Part shown: positions 8,612 to 18,058 of the stretch, in pieces
How the letters are laid out: every line of letters starts with the position of its first letter
How positions within the stretch are numbered: position 1 is the first letter of the stretch
Source: Saprospiraceae bacterium
GTDB lineage: Bacteria > Bacteroidota > Bacteroidia > Chitinophagales > Saprospiraceae
DNA: 64,000 nucleotides
Assembly (NCBI GenBank): GCA_030729925.1
Contig: JANQWK010000025.1
Span: 1-64,000, forward strand
Reading direction: 5' to 3'
The notes under the pieces: generated by a model
Told to the model about the DNA's origin: nothing
Seen by the model: the letters and a program-made list of their open reading frames with translations, nothing else
The model's database searches: none
Made by a program: the position numbers and the translations under genes

Positions 8612-11600
8612 TTAAAAGTCCATACCCAGGGAGATGTACAACTTGGGATCCAGTACTCGCCTGGTTTCCAACCCCCAGGCGTAGTCCACTCGGACAAAGT
8701 AGCCAAAAAGCATGCTCCGAACCCCCAATCCGTAGCCCGCAACCAAAGGATCTCGGAAGAAATTGACCCTTACGGAAATGGCATCGCTATTGGGGATAAC
8801 CGTGGTGTTGAGGGGATTGTCAATGCTGAAGGGATCTTTGCCCCCCCAGGCCGTACCCACATCGAAAAACCCGGTCAACTGGAAGTTTCTGAAAAAGGGA
8901 GAACGCATATTCGTGGAAAGATATCTGAATACCGGCACCCGAAGTTCGAGATTGCTCAACACATAAGAGTTGCCATTTCGAATGTTGATGTTGAACCCTC
9001 TCATATTGGTAGCCAATGCCTGATAGGCAAAATTAATCCCCGGAGGCACTGCTACATCGTTATCCTGTGTGGGAAACAACCAATTGTTGACGCCCCCCAT
9101 ATAGTAAAGGATCTGTTCCGATCCAAATGAAGTCGCAGCAGCAAACCTTGCGGCTAAAACCGAATGTTTCAGAAGGCGCTGATAATGACGTGCATCCACG
9201 CCTAAAATGCCCATAAACCCGTCGTTGAGATCGAGCGAAATGCTTCCCTCGTCCAGATCCAGATCAAACCGCTTGACGGCCTCTGCATAAATTTTATAGC
9301 GGGTTCCGTTTTTGAGGTTAAGCGCAATGTCAAGGGTGTTGTCAAACACGTATTCCAGCTTGATCCCCGCCCGTTGCTCACTGATGGTAGGCGCTCTCAA
9401 ACTGCCCAGTTCTGTAGCCAGCTGCGTACTTCTGTCCCTCCTCAAAGTGGCAGTTCCTCGCAGGCTCCGGAAAATATCCAGGGGATACCTTACTCCAAAT
9501 TGACCCAGTACGATATTGTTCTCCTTCTTCTGTGGCACAAAAGAATTGCTGGGTTCGGTAATGCGTTCGTTTTTGCGGTAAACTGCAAAGGTTTTATCCA
9601 GCCTGTTCTTTTTGTTGTTGAAAATCAGAAAATACTCCGATCCGTTAAAACTGGTAGGTATCCGCACTCCCCCTTCGAATTCATAATCCTCGAACAAGTC
9701 TTTAAAGTTGGCTTTCAACAGAATACCCGGGGGCGGGTAAGCAAATTCCTGCTGGTTTCCGACATAACTTTGCAGCCCCTCAAACAACAAACTGTTGTCC
9801 ATCTGAGTCGTGACAAAATCAGTTCGGAAAGTAAGTCGGTAAGGGGTAATGGCTCCCGGCCTGAATTTATACACCGGTCGTGTAGGCGAAGCGGGTGAAG
9901 TTCCTTGCGAGGGACTTGTCGAAGGCTTGGCAGCGGTGGCAGTTGGAGCCCCTGTAACGACCTGAGGTTGTTGTTGCGGCTGTTGTTGTTTTTGCTCAAG
10001 TATCCTTGCCTTCTCTGCGGCATCCAGAAACTCTGTCTGGAAAAGGTAGTTGTCAATATCTACTGCATTGCTGTCTTTGGGCGCTTCTACGGGCGGTGCA
10101 GGAACAGGTGGTGCAGGAACAGGATCAACCGGCGGAGTCGTCACAGGACTTGCCTCCCGGATCCTCACGCTTTGCTCGGGCACCTGAAAACTAAAATCCA
10201 AGGGAACTTCTTCTGTCTTTTTCGGAACATCAGGAACAAAATTTGCACCCAGGCCGAGACCGTTGCGCTTGAGCTGCGCGTATGTAGAGGAGAAAGGTAC
10301 GATCGTAGTATCTGTGGCGATGGTTCCCATAAACGCGGTATAGCCATCTTCCACCCACAGGAGCTCCACAAATTTATTGACCCGTGGTGCCATAGACTGC
10401 TCGGCGATATGGGTAGTATAGTTTGAAGCCGGATGATTGACTGCTCTTTTCTTGATTACCGGCTCAATCACAATCGAATCCACAATTGCGGTATCCAGTT
10501 CGGTCAAGACGCTGTCTGCATTCAGTCGGATACTTGTACCATCGTTGAAATAGATGACTTGGTCATTGTGGTGCACATAATCTTCGAGATAGCCATAGTA
10601 TCGGTTGTAAATGCCACTTTCATCCGACAAAAACGAAAAATAAGTTGTGTCTATAGCCGTGGGTGTCCTTTCGTTGGCCAAGGGCGTATGCGTGATCTGC
10701 ACCAGTTCGGAACCTCGGTTTTCCAGGTCGTAATAAAACAAATCAAAGGTCTCGATAGGCAGGATGGTATCCAAACTAATCGAACTGATTATTGGTTCAG
10801 GCCGATTGGACGAAAAAATGATCCCGGATCGGTTGTTCACCCGTACATAAGCCGCATGCAGGTCGTCGTAAAAATCGCTGGTAATGCGCTGGGACTGTCG
10901 GTTGTTGATGTAGTACAGAAAAATATCGGATTGCCCCCCTGACGCAGCAGAAAACACCAGCATATTGGGGTTTGCAAAATCCATGGAATAAATGCGCTGA
11001 TAGCGGGAGGCCAGCTCTTCTGTCTTCGAGTCCCCGGTACTTGCATCATAGATCACCAGGCGCGGCTGATCCCTTTTCTCGAAGAGAATCGCAATTTCGG
11101 AATTGTTGGGGCTCCAGTCCAGCATGGGATAATTGTAATCTGTAGCCTGGAAAGCATTTCTAAATCCGCCTTTGAAGATCACCTTGCGCTCGTTGGTAAG
11201 TAAATCCTGCAAATACACTTTGAATTGACCGATTTCATTCGTCACATAAACAGCGCGCGTGCCGTCCGGGCTAAGCTGGAAGTGGTTGAGCGGCAGTTTT
11301 CGCTTGTTTTTGATCGGTATCTGTCTGAGTGAAGGTGGCTCCAGGTACTGCATCTCGGTTCTGTACCTGTTTTCGAAATAAGCAGTCCAGTCCTTGATGA
11401 TAGCCGGAAAACTGCTGCCCAGGACGTACAAAAACCCATTTTCGGTATTTCGGTTGATCCGGGTCAGATAAAGCAGGTTAGAAACGGTTCGCTTGCCATA
11501 TTTTTCGGCAATGTAATACCAAAGGGCATGACCTGCGAGGCGGGGTTTGACTTTGGCCAATGTTTCGAAACCTTCGTAGCTGGTGCTGAGCATAGCATCT

Positions 11601-12184
11601 CTCAGTTCTCCGTCCAGCTCTGTACTCCAGGTTTCACCAACGTAAGAAATCAGACCTGCTTTGAACCAGTCCGGCAGATTGAGTAAAACGGCATTCTGCA
11701 CAATTTCCTGGATATTAGATCCGAAAAGCATCGCATCGAGATACACATTGGCAATGCCCTCCCGAACCTGTTTCCGCAAATTTAGGTGGTTGCCATCGAA
11801 ATACACAAAAATCTTGTTTCCTACAATTTTGGTCAGACCGCCGGTATTGGTAAAAGCTTCCTCAGAACCTATATTGCTCTGCTTGAGGTCGGTAAGGTCT
11901 GTATAAACGATAATCTGGATTTTTTCATTGATGCGGTGTTCAAGCAGTCGTTGAATTTCAGCAAAATCGTATTCGGCGAGCTGTAGGCTGGCCTGGCCAA
12001 TATTACGGGCTTCTCCATACCAATAGGTAATAAAGTTGTCACTCTCGTATTGTGCCCACTCATCAAAATCTCTGTGGTATTGTACCCGGTTTTTCCCAAA
12101 TTGTACATCGGTTACCTGGGAAAAAGTTTGGCCGGATAGCAACAGCAATCCTATACAACTAAAGAAACCGATTATTTTTTGCAT
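8612..12184 (-). CDS. Outer-membrane protein: peptidase-like domain, PD40 propeller, BamA-like barrel
   Basis: A 1190-residue exported protein, with signal peptide MQKIIGFFSCIGLLLLSGQTFSQ; this start gives a clean signal. Residues about 30-300 resemble the MA-type gluzincin fold (NFITYWYGEARNIGQ, PDWFKAGLISYVGETW), but the usual HExxH helix reads KQVREGIANVYLD, so no zinc site is visible. A TolB/PD40-like propeller follows (NHFQLSPDGTRAVYVTNE), then a Pro- and Gln-rich linker and a C-terminal barrel ending in YISLGMDF with terminal Phe, as in BamA/TamA surface antigens. Its function is unknown; a role in outer-membrane assembly or surface display is inferred. It runs convergent with prfA. Confidence 0.82.
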   Translation of the reverse strand: MQKIIGFFSCIGLLLLSGQTFSQVTDVQFGKNRVQYHRDFDEWAQYESDNFITYWYGEARNIGQASLQLAEYDFAEIQRLLEHRINEKIQIIVYTDLTDLKQSNIGSEEAFTNTGGLTKIVGNKIFVYFDGNHLNLRKQVREGIANVYLDAMLFGSNIQEIVQNAVLLNLPDWFKAGLISYVGETWSTELDGELRDAMLSTSYEGFETLAKVKPRLAGHALWYYIAEKYGKRTVSNLLYLTRINRNTENGFLYVLGSSFPAIIKDWTAYFENRYRTEMQYLEPPSLRQIPIKNKRKLPLNHFQLSPDGTRAVYVTNEIGQFKVYLQDLLTNERKVIFKGGFRNAFQATDYNYPMLDWSPNNSEIAILFEKRDQPRLVIYDASTGDSKTEELASRYQRIYSMDFANPNMLVFSAASGGQSDIFLYYINNRQSQRITSDFYDDLHAAYVRVNNRSGIIFSSNRPEPIISSISLDTILPIETFDLFYYDLENRGSELVQITHTPLANERTPTAIDTTYFSFLSDESGIYNRYYGYLEDYVHHNDQVIYFNDGTSIRLNADSVLTELDTAIVDSIVIEPVIKKRAVNHPASNYTTHIAEQSMAPRVNKFVELLWVEDGYTAFMGTIATDTTIVPFSSTYAQLKRNGLGLGANFVPDVPKKTEEVPLDFSFQVPEQSVRIREASPVTTPPVDPVPAPPVPAPPVEAPKDSNAVDIDNYLFQTEFLDAAEKARILEQKQQQPQQQPQVVTGAPTATAAKPSTSPSQGTSPASPTRPVYKFRPGAITPYRLTFRTDFVTTQMDNSLLFEGLQSYVGNQQEFAYPPPGILLKANFKDLFEDYEFEGGVRIPTSFNGSEYFLIFNNKKNRLDKTFAVYRKNERITEPSNSFVPQKKENNIVLGQFGVRYPLDIFRSLRGTATLRRDRSTQLATELGSLRAPTISEQRAGIKLEYVFDNTLDIALNLKNGTRYKIYAEAVKRFDLDLDEGSISLDLNDGFMGILGVDARHYQRLLKHSVLAARFAAATSFGSEQILYYMGGVNNWLFPTQDNDVAVPPGINFAYQALATNMRGFNINIRNGNSYVLSNLELRVPVFRYLSTNMRSPFFRNFQLTGFFDVGTAWGGKDPFSIDNPLNTTVIPNSDAISVRVNFFRDPLVAGYGLGVRSMLFGYFVRVDYAWGLETRRVLDPKLYISLGMDF

Positions 12185-12357
12185 ACCCTTTGTTTTTGGA
12201 GTACCCTCCGGAAAGCCAGGAGGGAGATTACCAATCTTATAACACTTTCCCGGCAATAGGTTTTGTACCTTCAAGATAATTTTTTTCGAAAAAAAATTCT
12301 ATTATATTGTTTTTTTACGTCCATTTCGTATGCTGAACACCAAATATAGTCCAACTT

Positions 12358-13008
12358 ATGATCCAAGTTTTGTGCAAAACATACAATCCTTTTCAGGAAA
12401 ATACCTACTTGTTGTACGATGCATCCGGTGAATGTATCATCATTGACCCGGGATGCTGGACAAATACAGAGGAGCAGGATTTGAAACAGCAAATTTCCCG
12501 ATTGGGGCTGAAGCCGGTCGGATTATACAATACCCATTGCCATCTGGATCATGTATTTGGCAATGCTTTTGTCGCGGCTACCTACGGGTTGGAGCTTGCC
12601 ATGCATGCGGGGGAGGTTCCGGTGCTGGATGCCGTTCCGCAAGTTTGCAAGATGTATGGCATTCCCTACACCAAGCCTTCGCCCAATCCGGGACAATTTT
12701 TGGAAGCGGGGCAGCGGATCGCATTTGGGCAGTCCGAACTGGAAGTATTGTTTACCCCCGGTCATTCTCCTGCGAGCGTCTCTTTTTTCAGCAAAGACTC
12801 GGGTATTCTCATTGCCGGCGATGTCTTGTTTAGCGGAAGCATAGGTCGGACAGATCTTCCGGGCGGGGATCTGGATGTTTTGATGGATAGCATTCGCCGG
12901 GAGTACTTGCCGCTGGGCGATGAGGTCGTGGTATATCCGGGTCATGGCTCCGCAACCACCATTGGGCATGAGCGAAAAACCAATCCGTTTTTACTGGAAT
13001 ACTTATAA
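12358..13008 (+). CDS. MBL-fold hydrolase, glyoxalase II-like
   Basis: A 216-residue metallo-beta-lactamase-fold protein of the small YcbL/GloB-like group. Metal ligands are visible in THCHLDH (His60, His62, Asp64, His65), in TPGHSPASVSF, in the bridging aspartate of IAGDVLF, and in YPGHGSATTIGHE. GRTDLPGGD is also typical of the group. It lacks the C-terminal glutathione-binding domain of classical glyoxalase II, so the substrate is open. It is cytoplasmic. It is convergent with rnhB, with 11 nt between stops. Confidence 0.9.
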   Translation: MIQVLCKTYNPFQENTYLLYDASGECIIIDPGCWTNTEEQDLKQQISRLGLKPVGLYNTHCHLDHVFGNAFVAATYGLELAMHAGEVPVLDAVPQVCKMYGIPYTKPSPNPGQFLEAGQRIAFGQSELEVLFTPGHSPASVSFFSKDSGILIAGDVLFSGSIGRTDLPGGDLDVLMDSIRREYLPLGDEVVVYPGHGSATTIGHERKTNPFLLEYL

Positions 13009-13019
13009 ATTAGGGAAAA

Positions 13020-13628
13020 TCAGTCAAAAAAGGATCCCTGTACGGGTAGAGGCGATTGTCGGAAAGAAAGTCGGTGATGCGGGCTCAGGCCATGTTGCAG
13101 GATTGCCTCCCGATGTTTTCGGGTCGGATAGCCTTTATTTTGGCTCCAGTCGTAGTGTGGAAAATCCTGGGCAATTTGTTCCATGTAAGCATCGCGGTGG
13201 GTCTTGGCCAGGATAGAAGCAGCTGCAATCGAAGCAAAGCGCCCATCTCCCTTGACCATACAAACATGTGGAATATCCGGATACGGTCTGAAGCGGTTTC
13301 CGTCTATCAGGAGCAATTCGGGTCGGATGCTAAGTTGGCCTATTGCCTGGTGCATCGCTTCCCAGGAAGCCTGTAGGATATTGATTTGATCAATCACTTC
13401 CGGAGCAATCGCGGCTACTGTCCAGGCCGTTGCCTCCTGTTCGATCACCTCGCGCAACAAATCGCGCTGTCGGGCAGACAATTTTTTCGAATCATTGAGC
13501 AGGGGATGGCTAAAATTGGCGGGAAGTACCACTGCTGCTGCATAAACTGGACCGGCCAGGCAGCCTCTGCCCGCCTCATCACAACCAGCTTCCAGCAGTT
13601 CCCGTTGATAATGCGATGCTAAACCCAT
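13020..13628 (-). CDS. rnhB: Ribonuclease HII
   Basis: RNase HII cuts RNA in RNA/DNA hybrids and removes single ribonucleotides from DNA. The 202-residue protein has the acidic pair in [19 protein letters not shown], the [11 protein letters not shown] segment, LLIDGN, and [21 protein letters not shown] with the further catalytic aspartates. Length is normal and nothing is missing. Confidence 0.95.
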   Translation of the reverse strand: MGLASHYQRELLEAGCDEAGRGCLAGPVYAAAVVLPANFSHPLLNDSKKLSARQRDLLREVIEQEATAWTVAAIAPEVIDQINILQASWEAMHQAIGQLSIRPELLLIDGNRFRPYPDIPHVCMVKGDGRFASIAAASILAKTHRDAYMEQIAQDFPHYDWSQNKGYPTRKHREAILQHGLSPHHRLSFRQSPLPVQGSFFD

Positions 13629-13730
13629 AACTATTGATTCGCTGTCCGATTTAAGTAAACATTATGCGTATATCGTGGTTTTGGGAGTGGTAAAAGAAAA
13701 AACAATTGTGACCTCAGCAAAACCACCTGC

Positions 13731-15965
13731 ATGTTAAAGATAAGCCGTATCGTTTCTTTTTCCTTGTTTTTGGCATTGGGAATTTACGGAGCCTTCCAAA
13801 TTCCCGACTTGAAATTTTCCTTCGACTTTGAGCAGTTTTTTCCCGAAGGGGATGAAGACTTAGCCTACTTCCAGGATTTCATCAAGTCATTTGAAACCGA
13901 CGACAACTTTTTGATGGTTGCGGTTCGACGCGATTCCGGTGTTTTTGATCAGCGCTTTCTGGAAAAATTCCATGACTTTTCCCTCAGGGCTCGGGATCTC
14001 CCCCATGTCGTGGCGGCGCAGTCCCTTACCAAAATGAGTTATCCACTCAAGACTCCTTTTGGGGTAATTGCCTCCCCGGCCATTCACATGGATCAACCCG
14101 GCAAATACCTGGCTGACCAGAAACGGATCCTTGCTGACAAGCGTTTTGTCAATACCCTTATTGACGAAAAAGCCAGCAGCCTGGTCGTTTTTCTCAAACT
14201 CGTCAACAGCATTGACCTTGACCAGGCTACGGAACTCATGAGTGCGCTCGAACCCATGCTGGATTCCTATAACTTCGAAGCCGTTCACATGCTTGGCCGA
14301 CCCTATTTCCAAAAAGAACTGGTCGCCATGCAAAAACAGGAAATTATCTTTTCAGCTGTGGTATCCGGTATTTTGGTTACGTTCATTATGTTTCTCATTT
14401 TTAGAAAAATATGGGGAATAGGTGTAGCCATAGCCTCGATAGGGATGGGTATCCTGCTGTTTATCAGCTTTATGGGCTTCACCCAGCGGGAATTCAGCGC
14501 TATGGCTGCCTTGTATCCGGTGCTCATGATTATCGTGGGTACCTCGGACGTGATCCACATTATGTCAAAATACATTGACGAACTCAGAAAGGGGAAAGAC
14601 CGAACTACTGCTATTCGGATTACTATCAAGGAAATAGGTCTGGCAACCCTGCTTACCTCGCTCACCACGGCCGTGGGATTTGCCTCCCTTTTTACCAGTC
14701 GCATCGCTCCTATCCGCGACTTTGGGCTCAACGCAGCCGTGGGGGTATTGGCTGCTTACATTGCCGTCATCGGGTTTACCACCATGTTGCTGACCCTTTT
14801 CCGCAAGGAGCAGATCATCAAACTTGGTGCAACACATGATTTCTGGGAAAAACTCATGGCCAAAACCTACATTTTTACTCGGGATCAATCCAAATTGATC
14901 ACCCGTGTATCTCTGGCCTTTGTGCTACTTTGCTTTGTAGGCATATCTTTGATCTCGACCGACTACAACATTGCCGGTAATCTGCCCCGGGGTAAAAAAA
15001 TAACGGAAGACTTTTACTTCTTCGAGCGGGAAATGGCCGGGTTTAGGCCTATGGAGCTGGCGGTAACCGCAAAAAGTGGCTATCTCGCAACAGATTTTGA
15101 AGTAGTTCGGGAGATAGACAAAGTAGAACAGCACCTTCAGGCCCTGCCAGCAGTACAGGTGCTCGGGTCTATTTCAACGGTTTACCGTGCTGTGCACGAT
15201 TTGTTTGGCAACGGCAGCGGAGCATTTCCCGAGACGGAAACGCAATTTGCACAATATGCAAGGCTTATTCAGCGGGTTCCCCAGGCGGATGTCAACGTCC
15301 TCGTAAGCAAAGACACTACGAAGGCCAGGATCTCTACCCGGCTGAAAGATGTAGGAGCCGACTCGATCAAATGGCTGGGACAAGAAATAGACCAATGGAT
15401 CCTGGCCAACACCGATACCAGCATCGTATCGTTCAGGCGTACCGGAACAGGCACCATCATTGACAAAAACTCCGTTTATGTGCGCCAGGACTTGATTGCC
15501 GGGCTTGGGCTGGCGGTAGCTATTGTAAGCATCCTGATGGCCTTGTTGTTTAGGAACCTCAACATGATCATCATTTCACTCGTCCCTAACCTCCTTCCCC
15601 TTGTCATGGCCGGAGCCATTCTCGGCTTCCTGGGCATAGAACTCGAAGCCGGAATAGCCATTGTATTTGCAGTTATTTTTGGCATAGCCGTGGATGATAC
15701 CATCCACTTTCTCAGCAAATTTAAACTCGTCAGAGCACGTGGCGCAGGAGTAGAAGAAGCACTAGCTATTACCTTTCAGGAAACCGGTAAGGCCATCGTC
15801 TTAACCACGATCATCCTGTTTTTCGGGTTCCTGATTATGCTATTCTCTATCCACCCCCCCAGCGTCATTGTTGGCACCCTGATCAGCGTTACCCTGTTCA
15901 GCGCAGTCATCAGCGACCTCCTGCTTATCCCTATCCTGATCCGATATTTTATGAAGGAAAAATAA
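13731..15965 (+). CDS. RND/MMPL-family exporter
   Basis: A 744-residue protein with 12 predicted membrane segments in the RND arrangement: one helix, a large periplasmic domain (about 30-205), five or six helices, a second periplasmic domain and the last helices. The central helices carry GTSDVIHIMSKY and, in the second half, AVDDTIHFLSKF, matching the acidic proton-relay positions in TM4 and TM10. It resembles the MMPL/sterol-sensing group, which often exports lipids or hydrophobic compounds. The substrate is unknown. No membrane-fusion or outer-membrane partner is adjacent. Confidence 0.88.
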   Translation: MLKISRIVSFSLFLALGIYGAFQIPDLKFSFDFEQFFPEGDEDLAYFQDFIKSFETDDNFLMVAVRRDSGVFDQRFLEKFHDFSLRARDLPHVVAAQSLTKMSYPLKTPFGVIASPAIHMDQPGKYLADQKRILADKRFVNTLIDEKASSLVVFLKLVNSIDLDQATELMSALEPMLDSYNFEAVHMLGRPYFQKELVAMQKQEIIFSAVVSGILVTFIMFLIFRKIWGIGVAIASIGMGILLFISFMGFTQREFSAMAALYPVLMIIVGTSDVIHIMSKYIDELRKGKDRTTAIRITIKEIGLATLLTSLTTAVGFASLFTSRIAPIRDFGLNAAVGVLAAYIAVIGFTTMLLTLFRKEQIIKLGATHDFWEKLMAKTYIFTRDQSKLITRVSLAFVLLCFVGISLISTDYNIAGNLPRGKKITEDFYFFEREMAGFRPMELAVTAKSGYLATDFEVVREIDKVEQHLQALPAVQVLGSISTVYRAVHDLFGNGSGAFPETETQFAQYARLIQRVPQADVNVLVSKDTTKARISTRLKDVGADSIKWLGQEIDQWILANTDTSIVSFRRTGTGTIIDKNSVYVRQDLIAGLGLAVAIVSILMALLFRNLNMIIISLVPNLLPLVMAGAILGFLGIELEAGIAIVFAVIFGIAVDDTIHFLSKFKLVRARGAGVEEALAITFQETGKAIVLTTIILFFGFLIMLFSIHPPSVIVGTLISVTLFSAVISDLLLIPILIRYFMKEK

Positions 15966-16343
15966 GGGATCATCGCTTCGCGAAAAAAAAACCTCGATCT
16001 GGTTACTTTTTGATAGCCAGAGGGATTAATAAGGGTAATCAGGTGGAAGCCACCTTAAGGTGCCTTCCACCTGATTGCTAACTATTTGACTACCATTGTA
16101 TTAAATCCTTTTTTGCATCCAAGTTTCTCTACAATTTGCCCAACAACTGCTGTGGCTGCTGATTGGTTTTGTCAATCTGAGCCCGTCAACTGACTAGGGT
16201 GCTGTTTTCCAACTTTGTGAGCGCGAACGCCTCGTCACCAATCGAAGCATTTTGCAAAAAAAATATTTCTACAATTTTTTTTTGCAAATTTTTTAATTTA
16301 AAATTTGATTTTTTAATTTTATGCAGATCTAAAAAATTTTGTT
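15966..16343. other. Intergenic region with repeat copy 3 and an AT-rich leader
   Basis: This 378-bp gap holds palindromic element copy 3 (16001-16096) and, in its last 90 bases, a strongly AT-rich stretch with long A and T runs before the aminotransferase gene. The AT-rich part contains several near-matches to TAnnTTTG but no clearly best promoter. I see no gene. Confidence 0.6.
16001..16096 (+). repeat. Palindromic element copy 3
   Basis: GGTTAC is at 16001-16006 and the centre CACCTTAAGGTG at 16051-16062. The symmetrical core spans 16037-16076 with one mismatch (spacers GAAGC and CCTTC). ATTAATAAGGG precedes the core as in other copies. It lies 35 nt after the exporter stop codon. Confidence 0.85.
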
Positions 16344-17750
16344 TTGAAACACACACCTATTACCAGCCCTTCGGTATCCGGGGAACTATGGAAAAAAGAC
16401 CGGGACCATGTGATTCATCCTTATACCAACTTTGAGAAATTTGGTACAGATGGGGCTGTGATTTATGCTTCGGGCAAGGATCATTTTATTTTTGATGTGG
16501 AAGGCAATCGCTATCTGGATGGCATTGCGGGGTTGTGGTGTGTCAATATTGGGCATGGAAATCGGGAGATTGCAGAACTCATGGCGGAGCAAGCCATGCG
16601 TATGGCATATTACAACACTTTTGAAGATGCGGGATCTGTGCCTGCTGCGGAATTGGCTGCGAAGCTGGCTGCGATAGCGCCTGCAAACCTGAACCGCGTA
16701 TTTTTTGGCACGGGAGGTTCTATGGCCAATGATACTGCGATAAAGATCGTGCACTATTATTTCAACCAGTTGGGGGAAAGCCAGAAAAAGCTGGTCATTT
16801 CCAGAAATCTGGCCTATCATGGCAGTACCTATCTGGCTCATACTTTGACGGGTATTCAGTCCACGCATTTGGGATTTGATTTGGCTCCGGATCTGGTGCA
16901 TTACGTTTCGGCCCCCTATCCCTATCGGAGGCCTTCGGAACTTTCTGAGGATGAATTTTGCGACTTTCTGATTGCTGAGCTGGAAGCGAAGATTGTGGCT
17001 CTTGGCCCTGAGCGGGTAGCTTGTTTCATAGCGGAGCCTATATTAGGAGCGGGAGGAGTGATCGTTCCTCCGAAGGGGTATCATCGCCGAACCTGGGAGA
17101 TTTGTAAAAAGTACCATATTTTGTATATCTCGGATGAAGTGGTAACCGCTTTTGGCCGATTAGGTCAGATGATTGCTTCCGAGACTATGTTTGGCATTCA
17201 GCCTGATATTTTGGTTTTGGCCAAGGGCATCTCATCCGGTTACATACCCTTGGGTGCTACCATGATATCGGATGAAATTTACGAAGTAATCAGTCGGCCC
17301 AAGGCAGGAAATCCCTATTTTTCTCATGGATTCACGTATTCGGGGCACGCGCTGGCCTGCGCAACTGGGTTGAAGAATATTGAAATTTTGGAACGCGACA
17401 ACTATTGTGGCCACGTAAGCACTACTGGTCCCTATTTTGAAGCACAGTTAAAAACGCTTGAGCAGTACGCCATTGTAGGAGAGGTGCGCGGAAGTCATTA
17501 CATGCTGTGCCTGGAATTGGTTGCGGATAAAGCTACCAAAACTTCCTTTCCCGATGAGGTCGCTATCGCGAAAAGGATATATTATCACTGTAAGCAAAGA
17601 GGTTTGATTGTCAGACCCATAGGTCCGCTTATAGTGATTTCTCCACCCCTTACTTATGATCACGACGCCATACATCAAACGGTTGAAATTTTAGATCAAA
17701 GCATTCGGGCAGTCATGGACGACCTGATTGCCCAACAGCTTTGGCGATAA
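16344..17750 (+). CDS. Class III aminotransferase, putrescine/omega-amino acid type
   Basis: A 468-residue PLP enzyme closely resembling SpuC-type putrescine-pyruvate and beta-alanine-pyruvate aminotransferases. Shared features are LDGIAGLWCVNIGHGN, FFGTGGSMANDTAIK, AYHGSTYLA, IAEPILGAGGVIVPPKGY, ISDEVVTAFGRLG with the PLP-contacting aspartate, and LAKGISSGYIPLGA with the Schiff-base lysine. The start is TTG at 16344; the next in-frame ATG would remove conserved sequence. It is soluble. A nearby agmatine-deiminase-like gene would fit polyamine use, but a gene relic and a repeat copy separate them and substrate choice is inferred. Confidence 0.88.
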   Translation: MKHTPITSPSVSGELWKKDRDHVIHPYTNFEKFGTDGAVIYASGKDHFIFDVEGNRYLDGIAGLWCVNIGHGNREIAELMAEQAMRMAYYNTFEDAGSVPAAELAAKLAAIAPANLNRVFFGTGGSMANDTAIKIVHYYFNQLGESQKKLVISRNLAYHGSTYLAHTLTGIQSTHLGFDLAPDLVHYVSAPYPYRRPSELSEDEFCDFLIAELEAKIVALGPERVACFIAEPILGAGGVIVPPKGYHRRTWEICKKYHILYISDEVVTAFGRLGQMIASETMFGIQPDILVLAKGISSGYIPLGATMISDEIYEVISRPKAGNPYFSHGFTYSGHALACATGLKNIEILERDNYCGHVSTTGPYFEAQLKTLEQYAIVGEVRGSHYMLCLELVADKATKTSFPDEVAIAKRIYYHCKQRGLIVRPIGPLIVISPPLTYDHDAIHQTVEILDQSIRAVMDDLIAQQLWR

Positions 17751-17776
17751 CCCACTAACCAATAAATATTTTTTTA

Positions 17777-17869
17777 ATGTTGTTTCACAGCATAAGCTTT
17801 GGGCTTGGGCTGGTGCTTAGTGCTTGTCAGTCAACCATTCAAGATGCAGATTGGGTACTGAAGAACTGA
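17777..17869 (+). pseudogene. Relic of a lipoprotein amidohydrolase gene (N-terminus only)
   Basis: A 30-codon frame reads MLFHSISFGLGLVLSACQST then IQDADWVLKN and stops. It has a lipoprotein signal with lipobox LSAC, followed by ADWVLKN, which is how many exported metal-dependent amidohydrolases begin (ADWVLKNG, then a first beta strand). The stop falls exactly where the conserved glycine is expected, and nothing family-like follows in the next 80 bases before repeat copy 4. I read it as the 5' stub of a deleted gene; a free-standing 30-residue lipopeptide is the alternative. Confidence 0.45.
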
Positions 17870-17950
17870 ATATTTGAGTGTAAAATTCTGGATCTAACTA
17901 ATTGCTTTTAAGAAGCTCCCCTAATTTCTGAAAGTTTTCTGTGAAAATTA

Positions 17951-18054
17951 GGTTACTTTTTGAGCGGTGAAGGTATTAACAAGGGGTAATCAGGTGGAAG
18001 GCACCTTAAGGTGCCTTCCACCTGATTCGCAAAATCCTGTTTTTCAAATAATTA
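17951..18054 (+). repeat. Palindromic element copy 4, perfect 40-bp palindrome
   Basis: GGTTAC is at 17951-17956, TATTAA at 17974-17979 and the core at 17988-18027, which is a perfect 40-bp palindrome centred between 18007 and 18008. The two units are 17992-18006 and 18009-18023 (spacers GAAGG and CCTTC). The right flank TTTTTCAAATAATTAAA runs up to the start codon at 18059, so this copy may lie in the leader of that gene. Confidence 0.9.
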
Positions 18055-18058
18055 AATT

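Noticed and set aside
16199-16435. A 78-codon frame before the aminotransferase
   Set aside because: It overlaps the aminotransferase start in another frame, and its Phe/Lys-rich content reflects AT-rich DNA.
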